A DNA stretch of 64,000 bases. Source: Apophysomyces variabilis (lineage: Eukaryota; Mucoromycota; Mucoromycetes; Mucorales; Mucoraceae). The position numbers and the translations under genes were made by a program. The notes under the pieces are model-generated. The model was given only the letters and a program-made list of their open reading frames with translations, did no database searches and was not told where the DNA came from. Of this stretch, positions 22,761 to 35,851 are shown piece by piece. The stretch spans positions 496,001-560,000 of the forward strand of contig MZZL01000117.1 in the NCBI GenBank assembly GCA_002749535.1, read 5' to 3'. Every line of letters begins with the position of its first letter. Within the stretch, counting starts at the first letter, position 1.

Positions 22761-25700
22761 CTACAGTTCGTCTGTTCCAGTGAGTAATTTACGTGCCTCT
22801 TTTTCCATAGATGTTTTACTGGTCTCATCCAGACCTGTCGCCCATCCCGTGCTAGAGGACTCAAGCCAGTCGGTCCATTTTGCTGAAGGTTCAAAATTGA
22901 CTGTGCTCGCCCGGTTATTTCGTGGCCGTATAAATATGTCCTCTGAGCCAACAATATAATACATGTGGTAGGTATCTTGATCGATTTTGTACTGTAACCG
23001 TGACCGAACGTAGATCTCGTTAAGATGATCATCTTGTGGGCGCAGACTCCTAAACAGCCATCAGGATACGGACATAACACCTTCTTAGACCTACCGGCGC
23101 AGGAACGTGGGTTTCATCAAAGCTGCGTTGATTCCTTCAGTAGTTTGTAGCCAATTCATGTAACTTGCAACATAATCCTCGTAACGGTCCTTTGCCGTGG
23201 GCTCTAGCATGTAGTCATCTTTGCCCAACAGTTGTATTGACATTGTCGCAGCCTCAGTATCCTTTGAATTACGGTTAGACCAATTTCACAATAGCTCGTA
23301 AACTTACAAAACTGATCTTATATAAGTTTTCGTCGGGTCCCAGTATTTCTTCTGCTCTCAGACGATAAACAGACATGATTCTCGGCGATGTAGATTCCAA
23401 ATTCTGATCGCTGCGGAAAAGTCTTATTAACTCCACCGATTTCGAATCTACCGTGATTGCTTGGATCTATATGATATAAATATGAGGAACAGATTTTTAG
23501 CTTAGTTGGCAATTTTACCTGCTTGATAACGGCATGAATCAATTTATCAATAGTAAAAAGCTCGTAAGCCTGCGTCGGGAAAATATATCGAATACTGTCT
23601 TCAAACGTGGCTTGATCCAACTCGCCGTCGAAGAATCGATCAATAAGATCCAATACGCAGTTATAGCCTCCATTTGATAGATCGATATCTAGCAAGCAAT
23701 ACGCGTCAAACAAAGCAGTCTGAATGTGTGCTAATAGTTATTACCATCATATCGAGTACTATATAGACCAAGATCCAATGCCACTTTATTGACTTTCTTG
23801 CCTTTCCTTGGATCGGCACGTGTTTCAGCGTCAAGCTCTTTCATTTTTAAAAGACGTGAATAAACCATCTATAGAATGTCTCCGTTAATAGCTTATTTTA
23901 AGAAACCAGTTGTACCCACCTCGTAAAGTCTGAAAAAGCAGTAGAAAGTGGTATTGCAGAAAAAACTATATGATGTTCGCCTTCGTAATCCGGGAGCTGT
24001 GGCAACCGCGGCTGCAGCAAGCAATTTTTCTCCTTCACGGCTTAATTCTTCTTCTGTCACGTTGGAATTGCCATATGCATTTTCGGATTGCATGGGTGAA
24101 TTTTGATCATTTGCAACCGCTGAAAACTCTTGAGCTGTGGATTCCTCTGTTTCCTCTGTCTTTATCGGAGCATCATTATCGACAGCTGGCGTCGCTTCGC
24201 GCGGCGCGGATGGCGATTTTGGTGCAACCTCAGCATCAACTGTACCGTTGGTATCGTCCAATGCAGCCTGATTCTTGGTTAAAACATCGCGCAAAAGATC
24301 CATCGTAGCTTCTTCTTCCTGGTGGTTCCTGCCACCTCTTCCGTTGCGTCTTTTGGAGGGCGACATACTTCGCATGCTCGGTGAACGTCCAATATCGGAT
24401 TCGGAATCCTCAGTATTAGTTGAGTGAGTATCATCATCGTCCTCTGCCATCTCCTCATCGTCAGCATCGTCTGAATAAGTCAGCATTCCTTCTGGTACGA
24501 TATCATCAACATGGAAACAGAACGGAATGAATGTCCGGATGAATGTTCGGATCTTCTCCCGATCGCTGCTGGTGAAACCACTTTGCCGATCAATGTAAAA
24601 GAAAATGAGCCGTGTGACGTCTCTAAATACTTCAGGATCTTTGAACAAATGTCGGAATTGGTAATCCACCTTAGCTTTCGGCCCAGGGACAATGCTCTTT
24701 TCCGGCGCATGTTGTTTTTTGTACTTTGTTTCAATCTCTGCTACGAGCGCTTTAACCGCCATTGCCTTTCGATCGTTTCCTTTGAATGTAATTCCTTGAT
24801 AATCGAGGGCTTTGTAAAAGCTCTTTGCGTCCAATTCGCGCCATATCTTGTTCCATTCTCGCTAAGCAGAGAAAACACAGCACATAATTTAGGAACAAGA
24901 AAGATTAACGTACATTTAGTCATTCTCACCTGAGCCTTTTTCCATTCATCATCCTTCTGTTTCAGTCGGTTCAGGAGTACAGGCACCACTTGCGCAGGAT
25001 TGCTGTAAAGTAACTCAATAATTTCTGATCCTCGCTCCTTATCATAGACTTTCTTGATAATGCGTTCGTAGATAGACTTGGATTGACCACCTAATCCAGG
25101 CGTTAAACGGAAGTTGTTCTTTTCTTCCGCTGTCATCGATTCGATTTTTCTTGCAATTGGCTCTAACAGAGCAATCACGTTCAGGTTCGCTTCGATATTG
25201 AGATTGTAGTCATATCTGAAGTATTTTAACGATTAGTGTCACGGATACATATATAGCCATGAAGCACACCTTTCTTCTTCGCATCTGTGCATAGCTTCTT
25301 CATAATGACTTTTTTTGGAAGCTACAAATCCATCGTCTTCGCTTGCCCAAATCGGGTGAGATACATATTCATCGTTCAAGACTTCCCACGCTAGCTGGTC
25401 TCTTCCCGAACAAGGTTGTGTTTGCCACTAAAAGGTATGTTGGTTATCGTTCTATTTCTTTCTACCTCATCATACCTCCTTTGGTACTATGCGATAACTT
25501 GGACTACTGTCCACCGTTTTGCAATGCATTAGATCGGGTTTGGCAATTACGTTTGTTGGTCGTTCGACGGGCTTTTCAGTTGGCTGATGTCCAATGACAC
25601 TCTTGAACCAGTCAAACAACTCCTTATTACTACCCAAGAATATTTCCACTTGATCCACAAGTGTATCCAGATTGACGATCTGCTGTGTATATAAATTGAG

Positions 25701-27693
25701 CGTCTTCAAAAATTCCTCATAAGATGGCTTGTTGCCAATGTGTTTACGAATCCGTTCGAACAGCTCGACTTCTTCGCTAGTTATGCTGGGGCGCACAGGA
25801 TCGAAAGGAGACGACGGGTATGAATAAGCATCAGTCTGATCCAAGTCTGTAACCATCCCGCCTTTATGATAGAGTTTGGAGCGTTTCGATGTCTATGAAT
25901 AACATATTAATTCCCTTGCTGGTGAAACTGGTAACCATGACAACATACTTTTCCATGCATCCCTCCTAAAGCAGTGCGTTCGCCAATTGTTGGTCTCTTC
26001 TTTTTCCCCGGAGGTAAAATAGCAGAGCTTGGAGGTGGAGTTCCAAAACTTCGTTTAGGGCCTATTAATATGGTTATAGTCAATCCGCTCCATTGGCATA
26101 AGCAAATCCTCGGAACAAGGCTTACCGTAGTAGGGTGGACCATCCAAATCAAGAATCGTGCCAGCCGGTTGTCCAGTGATATCCGGTAAGAATTGCTTGA
26201 ATTCATCCAACAAATCGGGTGCGCTGTTAAACAAGAACTGAACATGAGAGTAGACCTATCGCAATGACTTAATACAGCATTCCAGTTAAAAAATATGGTA
26301 TTACCTCTTGTATGGGCCTTTGTTCTTTTTGATACGTTTGAAGAATCTCAAGGAATTGTTTGTACGTTTCAGGTTCACCAGCAAACCGGTTCTGGAAGTA
26401 AGCTCAAAAATCAGTACTTCGACGTAGCGTTTATGCGTTCATGAGAAACTACCTTGATCTTATTCACGTAATTGATTGCATGGTTAAATTCTACCGGGCC
26501 ACGCTTTCCGTTAGCTTGTTGTGATGAAGTCTGATTAGGGATATTAGATTGGTGTGGAGGCAAAGGAGGTCGCGAATGACCGGCTACAGGAAGATATGAC
26601 GATGGGCCTGTGGAGTGAATAGATGGTGGTCCTGGAGGACCAGGTTGTCCCGGTGGCGGCGGAATATGTGCGTATGGTTGATAATAGGGACCAACAGATG
26701 ACGCGCCTCCAGGTATACTATGTTCCTGGTCAAGTCTTAATCTACCTCCTCCTCCTGTTGTTGTTGTTGTACCGCTAGGCGTAGTAACCCTTATAACGTC
26801 CGGTTCTCGTGGATCAGTCGAACACTCGATCCGGTAACCCGGTGGTAAAAACGTATTGAAGCCAGAGATCAATGTCGGATGACCCTTGAACAACGTGGAC
26901 ACGCGTTCAATTACGCCTGGAGTGTCGATACTATGATCATCTTTTAGAAAATGAAAAATATACCGATAAATTTTTGCTTACGCTTGGCTCTTGAAATCCT
27001 TCATGATATCCAGGAAACGGTTATAGACGTCTGGCTGGTCGGAGAACTGGACTTTGACTTGATCCAGATAGGTCAGTGCGTCGCGAACGTTAAGTGGACG
27101 GTAACCAGTATTTGTGTTCTGAGATTGGGACTGCGCTTGGGCAGGTGGGGGTGGAGATGGTGGTCGTTGTACTTTGTTAACAGGCTTGGACGCATGTTCC
27201 ACGAATGGTGAAGACGGTGGGCCACGCGCAGGAATCGGAGGCAACACTGGTTTTGACGTGGGTCCAATTTTTGGGGTGTGCGCATCAACGGAAGAAGTGA
27301 GAGAGCTCGCGGGAGGTAGAGTGGTTACGCCTGCGTGGTGTATTTGTGCGGTCACTTGTGGAGCATTAGGGTATGCTACAGTTGACATGGTGGAAGGAGA
27401 AGTTATCGGACTCTGATATGACAAATCGTTTCCCCTAGGTGGCGGGAGAGATAGTGATACTGGTAGCTGTGTCTGAGAGGCACTTGTCGGTGGTATGGAT
27501 GAGGGGGGAAGATGATGAGGAAAAGGAGACGCTGTTGCAGCAGAAGTCGCTGAAGGTGGTTGCGACAAAGGTGCTGAGGGCGGCCTTCTACGTTCAAAAT
27601 GTTACATTGACATTCCTATCTCATAACCTGATTCTTCTGGAAGCACTGTTATGCTTACCGTATGTTAGGAGGCGGCTGAATGGGTGAAGACAT
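22761..27693 (-). CDS. SIN3: SIN3 transcriptional co-repressor
   Basis: Fifteen exons: 27693-27659, 27587-26982, 26930-26453, 26391-26305, 26255-26126, 26061-25949, 25892-25476, 25427-25270, 25215-24930, 24861-23920, 23868-23745, 23688-23519, 23466-23308, 23261-23095, 23049-22761. The frame is intact for 1386 residues. After a Pro/Ser-rich N-terminus come three paired amphipathic helix domains. PAH1 contains [20 protein letters not shown] near residue 190, PAH2 contains [19 protein letters not shown] near 365, and PAH3 contains [17 protein letters not shown] near 530. The HDAC-interaction domain follows ([13 protein letters not shown]), then a long acidic Asp/Glu/Ser insert and the SIN3 C-terminal domain ([26 protein letters not shown]). 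SIN3 is the scaffold of the Rpd3-type histone deacetylase complexes in the nucleus. Residues split by introns rejoin correctly, which supports the hand-built model. Confidence 0.95.
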
Positions 27694-30600
27694 CAAGCGT
27701 GACAAGGGTTAAACCACTGTGAATGGCGTCCAAAATTTTGGGCGGCGGGGTTGACGCTCAAATGTGTGACCGGAAGCCATTCAGATTTTTCCGGATGACA
27801 CCGCTGCCGGACTGGCGGCTTCGGACTCTTGCTGAGTTTTGTTATAGAACGTGTATTGCACCTTCTGATTCTGTACAGCACTGTTCCCTGGATGGTACTT
27901 TACACTGTGTTTCCCAAAATAATTTCACAAACTACGAAAAATCACAGTCGCAGTTCATTGGAGTTGAAATTCACATATGTATCTGGCATTCGCTTGGCGG
28001 GGAGATGGGTATGGCGTCGTCAGTTTTATGACAGTATGTAAATATTGGTCAATTCCAACTCTTATAACACGACAAATAATGTAATTTGTTAGTGTCAAGC
28101 CCAGTTTCCAAAATGCGCCAAGTGAATTTGCTATATGCGACTTTAATTTGGGAAATAAAATACCATTCCATAAAGCACTTATTCAAACAATATAGAGATA
28201 ATTTGCTAGGTTTTTTCTAAAGATACCAATCAATTTTTTTATTTGTGCAGAAAGATCTGGATGTAGTTACAGCGCAAAAGGGCAGAAGCAGTGATCTAAC
28301 TTGAGAGTGGAACTTTCACAGCTTTCGAGACAATGTCAATAGCGCCACAGTTAGTCTAGGAGGACCACAGTTGAATTCCCGTATGCCTTCTCCTGGGATA
28401 GAGAACGCTTGAAGAAATCCGATAAAGTATCTTTCTGGACATGATTTACAAATAATTCGATATGGTCATAAAGAAGATCACTTATACTGTTGCAGCATGA
28501 GCCAAATCTCTATGGTCTTGGCTAAGAATTCCATCTTATGAAGACGCAAGGAACCTCTAGCGGGATTTTCAGAATGGTATTACAGCATAAGTTCAGATAA
28601 ACAAGGAATTAGTGAGGGTACTCGTTGGAGAGGTAGAAGTCAAAGATCAATAATGAAGCTAAAATACGGTCTAATGCCGACATATATTGATGTCAAAGAT
28701 AGCAGCACACACTCCCTGATTCTGAAACGTGTATTCGCGCTTGTAAGCATATTAGTTACGTTATCAATAAAAGGTAACTCCATTTACTGACAATGCCACT
28801 TTTCGGAAGCATGGACTGAACATCCTGTTCAGCGGAGAGCATCAACGGTTCCAGGTCTTAACCTAGGGAGTAGGGGGACAAATCCCTAGCTGCTGTGTTT
28901 GTTAGGCAGCAAACATAAATATTTGAGTTCATCAGACCACTGCTTTGCAGTCAGCCGGCTTGTTTCAAACGTCACTATGGGAAATGTCCTGTCAATTCCA
29001 AGCCATCGAAGAAGAACTAAGCTCTGTTCTTATAATACACTTTCGTTCCGAATAACAAGCAATGTTTTGTATGTGGGCGTGACATTGCACGTCCACCCTT
29101 CCCATATTCTGTTATTCCATCAAATGTCTTTTCCTAGTAAGCGGGCGAATTTTTCCTTCGTAAACTAAACAAAAATCCGCGTTCGCAAATCCGCAAAGCA
29201 AGTTGGGCAAGATTAGCTGCACATGATGGTTTGATGTCTAAGATGTGTAAACAATGATATAATTTAACGAGGCTTGTGTATCTATTACGATAACATCACT
29301 GATATCAACTTATGTCGTATATAGCATGCAAAGGAGGGTCTGGGTACAGTTGATGCGACAGTGTCGTTATTCATCGCAAATATGATACAACAGGTATTCA
29401 ACGTAACTCTTATTCATGAAAAGTGAAATCAGATCTCTTTAGTAAAGCTTGCTATTTCTTCCAAGCCATCCAGTCGTGCAACATATTCATTAAGTATTAG
29501 ATACATTGTTGGGCCAAGAAATGGAAAAAAGAAAGCTCGGTTATTTCACATGCACAAAATGAGTAAGATAAATAAAAAAAGCCCGATGATCTGCGATACA
29601 TGTTTCTCTTTTTCTTTTTTTGCTTCGAGAATACAGACATAAGCGGTAATGGATCTTACCATATTTCTAACGTTCAAGTCATCGTTCAGGCCAATGACGT
29701 ATGGAACTTCGATTCTTTTTCTCCTTTTGGTAGAGACCCAAGAAATTCTGTATCATGGTTCAACGGCGTGACTGACCAACAATTACAGAAAACAGAAAAA
29801 TAGGCGTACTATTGTCCAAGGTATTCGCCAATAATCGTCCGTTATAGAGGGTGCCTTTGCCACCAATCAGCTTAGTACGTGCATTGGCCACCGAATCCAC
29901 TCAATCCACCACCCGTTCGAGTCTCGGGAAATAAAAAGAAAATGGAACTGACGAATTAGGTCATATCATTTTTTTTATCTTGCCAGATGATTAAGAAGGT
30001 TAGTGTCGCACACACTCAGCCCGAACCATCGGTGTAAGTTCCTAAATTTCCAGAGCCACAGAGATTTTAGTGTCACCCTCTACGATCGCCTACAGAAAGC
30101 TTGCAAAATGGGTGATACGATTTAAAGGGCCCTGGATTTTGTGATAGCTTAGTGCCACATGTTCGCACAAATCAAAACAATAAAACCGTGAATAACGGCT
30201 TCTAGGTCGTGGGGAGAGGATCTTGAATATCCCATGAGCACGCCTAGCACATTATGAAATGAATCAGATTATAAACATAACCGGAAAGGCATATAGAAAA
30301 AGATAAACCGAACACTATTTTGTTGGCTGTACCGCTAACCTTTATTTGATGTCATATTGACGAACTTTTAAAGCATATCAGCGTTCTATATCCGGAAGGG
30401 AAGCTGGAACCCAAATAAGATTCGTCCTATGCGGGACCATGGACTCCAACATTCCAACGGTGAAATGATCGAGAATAGATGGAAAAGGGGATGAAAAACT
30501 AGCTACTTATTAATACATAGACCAAGAGCCCCCAATAACTTGTAAGGTTGTTCGAAGTATACATCATGTCAGAACATCTAATACATTCGTTTTCAATAAG

Positions 30601-31124
30601 TCTGAAGCGTGCAGCAGCCAATAGTAAATATAGGTTGGCGCTTGTTTCCATCCCCAGCAGTGTTTCTATTTCAATGATCTTAGCTAGGCCCGTGACCGCC
30701 TCAGCTGTATAAAGGGCTATATCCATGGTATTGCCTAGGTCAAATATAGCGCGGTGACATCTCAACGAATTAGATGTGGATCGCATCTACTGGTATGGTT
30801 TTGCAAAGTTAGCCTAATCTGATTCGTTCAGCAGACTGTTCCTTTCCAAAGGGAGAGTGGATGACAAATTTGCAAAGGCTGGCTAGGACTTGAAGTCCAT
30901 AGTAGATCACAGTAGAAAACATACCACGCACCTTTCAGAGAAAATCGATGGATCCAACCATGCCGGTTGACTTTTGCTTTACATTGTAAACATAATAAGA
31001 GATAAGGTAGTAGGGTACAAGATACAAGAAGGAATGGGACAAAAATACAAAATGGTTAAAACTACATCACAAGTTTTTGGGCGCTGCCCAACCATAAACG
31101 TTATAAGTAGCGTGCTCGGGATCT
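27694..31124. other. Long intergenic region, nothing recognised
   Basis: About 3.4 kb upstream of SIN3 and downstream of the hexose transporter. Only short open frames are present. Frames at 28899-29168, 29600-29803 and 30499-30786 were read and not recognised. No TIR or LTR pair, tandem array or RNA gene was found by eye. A TTCGAGTC near 29920 looked tRNA-like and was rejected. Confidence 0.5.
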
Positions 31125-32983
31125 TCACTTATAGTTGGGACCCTTTTCGTTGTGGTACTCAGACTTCACTTGACTGGCAATAGAGTGAGGGTCAGGACGC
31201 TCGCCAACATGATCGTAGACCGACATCCTTTCACTCTTGGGGCGAGTAGATCCTGTTTCCACGTCTTTCTTTTCCTGATCGTAGTTCGATCCGATATGGG
31301 ATGCAATGGATTTGGCATCTTCTTTGAGATCGTCCGTTGCAAAGAGGATTTCGATTTGCTCCAACGAAAGACCCTTTGTTTCAGGGTACCAAAAGTATAC
31401 CATAGGGATGAAGATGACATTTAGGAAGGCAAAGAGGATATAGGTCCAGAATCCAGTGTATGCGAATAAGGACGGAGCGATCATAGCAACAATGAAATTA
31501 CCAAGCCAGTTGGCAGCCGTAGAGAAGGAATTTCCTACAGTCATTGCCAGGTTAAACATAGATCGTTGAAGGATATTTTGTTGCTTGTTCTTTACCTTTG
31601 GCACGAAGAGCAGTCGAAAAAATCTCAGCCGGATATAACCATGCCATACCCAGCCAACTTGCACCAAAGACGAAATTGTACAGCATTGTAAATGCCACTG
31701 CACCATTACCAGCATCACCACTGGTACCATATACTTCCTTATGGTTGTTGCCAGCTTTCTGACATCCAGCAATCAAGACCAGCGTAACCACTTGGAACAC
31801 CAGACCCCATAACATGATTTTTCGTCTGCCCACCTTTTCAACGAGATAAATAGGCAGTATACTACCAATGAGATAGACGATCGAATCGACTCCAGCCATT
31901 AACATAGGCATCCAGCCAGTCATGCCTGCCTGTTCCATAACATCTGCGAGGTAGTAGGTAGTAACGTCTAGAGAATGGACATTAATGTCAGAGATCATCT
32001 TACTATGCAACAATACAACTTACTGATACCACAGAGCTGCTGAATAATCTGGCTTAGCATTCCCAGGCAGACACGGTATCGATTATTAAATCTTCCTTTC
32101 GAAAACAGATCCTTGTAGGATGAAATGTTTTCCCGACGTTCCAGTTCAATACCGTCACGAATCTCTTCGTATTCAGCGACACAACGTGGGTGGGTGATAT
32201 CACCATCTGTCCATAGGCGTGCTAACACATCCTTTGCTTCGTCATCTTTGCCATGAGCTACCAGCCAACGGGGAGTTTCTGGCAGAATAAAGGTGCCAAG
32301 GATCAAGACAATAGCAAAAAAGTTCTGGAAAGCTAGAGGGAAACGCCATGCGAATTCACCTCCTACAAAATAAAGACCGAACTCAAGCCAATATGCAATG
32401 CCAATGCCAACGACAAGTAGAGAGCATTCGAAACAGACGTGAGCACCGCGTGATTTGGGTGGGGAGACCTCAGATTGATAGACAGGGACAGTGGCAGTAT
32501 TTATACCATTACCGAAGCCTGTGACGATACGAGCTACAATGGTCATTGCACAGCTGTAACTAGCCGTTTGAAGCACGGCACCGATGATCAAGATCGTACA
32601 TCCGAGACGGATGGTATTTCTACGCCCGAGGATATCACCAACCTTGCCTGTGGCAGAGATTTTTAGTATGGTTCGAGCGGTTCAATCCGAAGTATGATGG
32701 ATGTGTTTTCTTACCTGTTGACAATGCACCAAACATACATCCGATTTCATAAAGAGCGACGATGGCACCTTTCACTTCCGGATTCGGATTACCCATCAAA
32801 TCCAGGAAGTGTTTGTTGGTGACGATACCAGACATAACACCCTGACAGAAACATAATGGTAAACAAATGACCGTCGAAACGTTTTTAGTTGTTATTTACT
32901 TGGTCATAACCAAATAGTAAGAAGCCTGTGGCTGCCAATAATGTGGATGCTCCAAACAAGGCTTTGCCTTTCAATTTCACCAT
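31125..32983 (-). CDS. MFS hexose/sugar transporter
   Basis: Five exons: 32983-32900, 32841-32715, 32647-32024, 31967-31596, 31534-31125, giving 538 residues. The protein has the sugar-porter signatures: GFLLFGYDQGVMSGI in helix 1, GDILGRRNTI after helix 2, VPVYQSEVSPPKSRG at the end of helix 4, PETPRWLVAHGK after helix 6, QQLCGINVTTYYL in helix 7, EKVGRRKIML, and PETKGLSLEQIE after helix 12. Twelve membrane segments fit. The hydrophilic C-terminal tail of about 75 residues is rich in Glu, Lys and Ser and may carry ubiquitin or phosphorylation control sites. The family imports glucose or related hexoses at the plasma membrane by facilitated diffusion or proton symport; the specific sugar cannot be told. 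Residues at each junction rejoin to the family consensus. Confidence 0.94.
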
Positions 32984-34958
32984 GTTGATGAGAATGGGGG
33001 AGTTATCTGAATATAAAATTTCGGTGTTTATATATTTTTTTAATGGTCTCCGTGGAACAAACGATTTAAGATTTAGAGGGGATGCGACTAGGACGCAGCT
33101 GACGCTAAGAAGTAAAAGGCAAGCTCAGGCATAGATAAGCTGTAAGCGGAGTAGATCTAACACGTCAAAGTCCTAAACCAAAACAGGTTTAGCAAAGGGA
33201 AACATTTGCTATTTTCAACAAAGAAAAAAGAAAAATATGGTTCAGTGTGGTGAAACTGCTTAGGGTTTATGTTGACCAACAGGGTAATTTCTCGCTCTGT
33301 GGGGTGAGCCAATTAAAGCATCATTCGTTCTAATTCTTCCGGTCCTTGTCCTCGTGAAAGAACAAGAGTAGTTGCACCCTTTCTCACCATGTGACCTTTG
33401 GCCATTAGTTAACAAATGTATACGTATTCTTCTTTGTTTCAAAGAGAAAGTAAGAACCGCTATGTACATCATTTATGCAAAAGTAAAAGATGTGCGCCCT
33501 ACCTCCATACGATTTCTTTTTCGTTCCTCTAGAACGTCAAGACTTGTTCTACGAATGTATATGTAAGTTGATGGAACCCCTGGAATATATCTCCTTATAT
33601 TATTACAGCCACTTGTTTCTTTGCGTAACTAGCATGGTTTGTCAACATGGCAAGGATGGGGAGATGGGACCAAGACCGCTCTTATTCCAAGGCCTTTTAC
33701 CCCATACACATGTACGACGTTTCGGCTGTCCCGCTTTTATCGGAGCATAAACGATGGAGCCCTGAAATTCCCTGTTTTCCCGCGCCTCGTTGAATAGCAG
33801 AAACACAGAAATCACAATTTTTCTGACTTGCTTTGTATCGTGGCATTATCAATGTCTCGTCAGTCAGATTTCGTTAAGCTACAATATAATAGCCCTTTTG
33901 CAGTATAGCTACTAAACGTGAATGGCATGTTATCAGTAGCCTCGTCAAGTGTTTGGCATCAGCCGCAGTGGGCTTTTGTTCTCTTGAGTACTTCCTTGGG
34001 CGATTAGCATGTTTACCATGAGTGCCAAGGACAGACCCGATAAATTTCGTGTTGATTAGGTGATATGCATGCAATACTAGTCATTTAGGGCAAATGCCGA
34101 TCAACACGTTTATTGTATAGCAGTGCTTATATAGTACGATCATTAATATATTGAATCTTTGTAATAGACGTCTGGATAATGCATCTAAAACTGATGAACC
34201 TATGATGTAAGTGGAATCAAAAGCAAAAAATTGGAAACCATCAGGATCAAACCAATATAAACTCTGGTTTTGTGTAACGACGAGTTGCCTTTTGGCAAAT
34301 TTTCAATGACATTTATTGTAGCCATCCACTTAATTTTCTCCTTGTGCTCTAATCAGAAAGGCCTTATCTGATCCTGTTAGCCACATTGCTTGAACTGCAT
34401 AGGTCGACTTTGCCTGCACTACACCATATTCAATCTCTTTTACAGGTGCCTGATGTCCTCTAACAACAGGGTAGTTTGGGAAGCTTTCAATATTGTACGG
34501 ATTCTCTTATATCAGACTTGATTCGATCTTGGTCATGTTACCTCTTAGCTTTCTGTACATTAGAAAAGTATTTCGCAAAAAGAGGACTATATTTACGGCT
34601 TACAGTTTACCCTCTTCAGGAACCCAATGGCGTTGCTATGCGAATTGTTGCATTTCTTGCGACATTTGGAGTTGTTATGTGTTCTGGTAATTGCATCCCC
34701 ACTTGCCGAGATTTGATCACCGATTGCTCAAATCTAGAGTGAAATATGCCTTACCAATGTTCACTATTTATATGTAACGCCTATGTTGCTTCTTTGGTCT
34801 GTCAGTTTAAGGGCGTTTGTTCGCAAGCGAAGTTGGTGCTAGCACCAAAGTGTTCCCGTTTATGGCGAAGTGGCTCATGCGATGACTTATTATGAGCCTG
34901 TCGGTATCAAGCAAAGGACCTCGTCAAATTTAGAACGTCGATTGTTTTTTTTTCCTGC
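32984..34958. other. Intergenic region, no gene seen
   Basis: About 2 kb upstream of the hexose transporter. Only short frames without domain content. A T-rich run at about 34945-34953 marks the edge of the longer open frame described next. Confidence 0.5.
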
Positions 34959-35603
34959 TTGACTGGAATTCAGATTTTTGTCACCGCAAGGCCATTCCCT
35001 CATTTTACGCAATCATGCAGAGGTATTGATTTCTATATCTTTTTTAATCCGCAGCCAGAATTGTCTGACAATATCACTGCGCGCAAAAGTCTTGTAAAGA
35101 CAATTTGTAATGATTACCTGTGCTCAGTTAGAGAATGTTTAGCAAAAGTTAAGGATGTCTGGAAGGTTAGAGCAACTGAGCCTGACCATATCCCAAAGCC
35201 CTTTCATGTGATCCCTGCATTAAATCGAGAATATCCTTGTACTTACCGTAAGCAATGGAGTTTAAGCACGTTAGTTTATTCAAATAGAGAGCTCGGCATT
35301 CTGTATAACTGGTTTTCGTCCTGGCGTGCGACCAAGCAGAAAAAAAGGTTTTATATATGGGGTATGAAAGGTGTAACAAGGTCCGTGTGCATACAGTTGT
35401 TGTGTTGCATTACTGTATTATCTTCGTTTACACTTAATGAGGAACGTGTTTTGATATACAGATCGGGCTACATCTATCGGAACACGGACAGATCTGTCTG
35501 TGTTACCTGTGTCTGCGAGAACCAAATGTGGCAAGGTCCCTTTTCCCCATCGCTGCTGAAAAGGAAGTGTAGTCATCCTCCCATTGGAAAGCGCATAAGC
35601 TAG
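34959..35603 (+). other. 214-codon open frame without ATG start, unknown
   Basis: This frame is stop-free for 645 bases, long for AT-rich intergenic DNA, and lies 250 bases upstream of the anthranilate phosphoribosyltransferase start. The first codon is TTG and the first Met occurs about residue 140. The N-terminal half reads like ordinary protein (ITARKSLVKTICNDYLCS, VWKVRATEPDHIPKPFHVI), while the C-terminal half is Cys-rich. No family is recognised. It may be an exon of a spliced gene, a decayed gene, or chance. No function is assigned. Confidence 0.25.
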
Positions 35604-35851
35604 CAAACGTGTCTAAGACGGGCATGTTAAGTGAGATTAATCAATGGATTGCTTCAATCGATTTACTCAAGGACTTGTTGTTGTCCTGTATCGAACATGC
35701 ATTGCTTAGCGGGACAAAAGTGCACAATTGTCGTATGTGACAGTCACGTTCTTTTAAAGGCAACCCATCGATGCCAGATGAGTCACTTTTTTCTTGTCCT
35801 GATAACCACTCAACTCGTACCTGTTGGGGTCATTTCACATCACATCACATC

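Noticed and set aside
29860..29935. tRNA-like sequence with TTCGAGTC
   Set aside because: The T-arm stem does not pair with a 7-base loop, no acceptor stem closes, and no anticodon arm forms.
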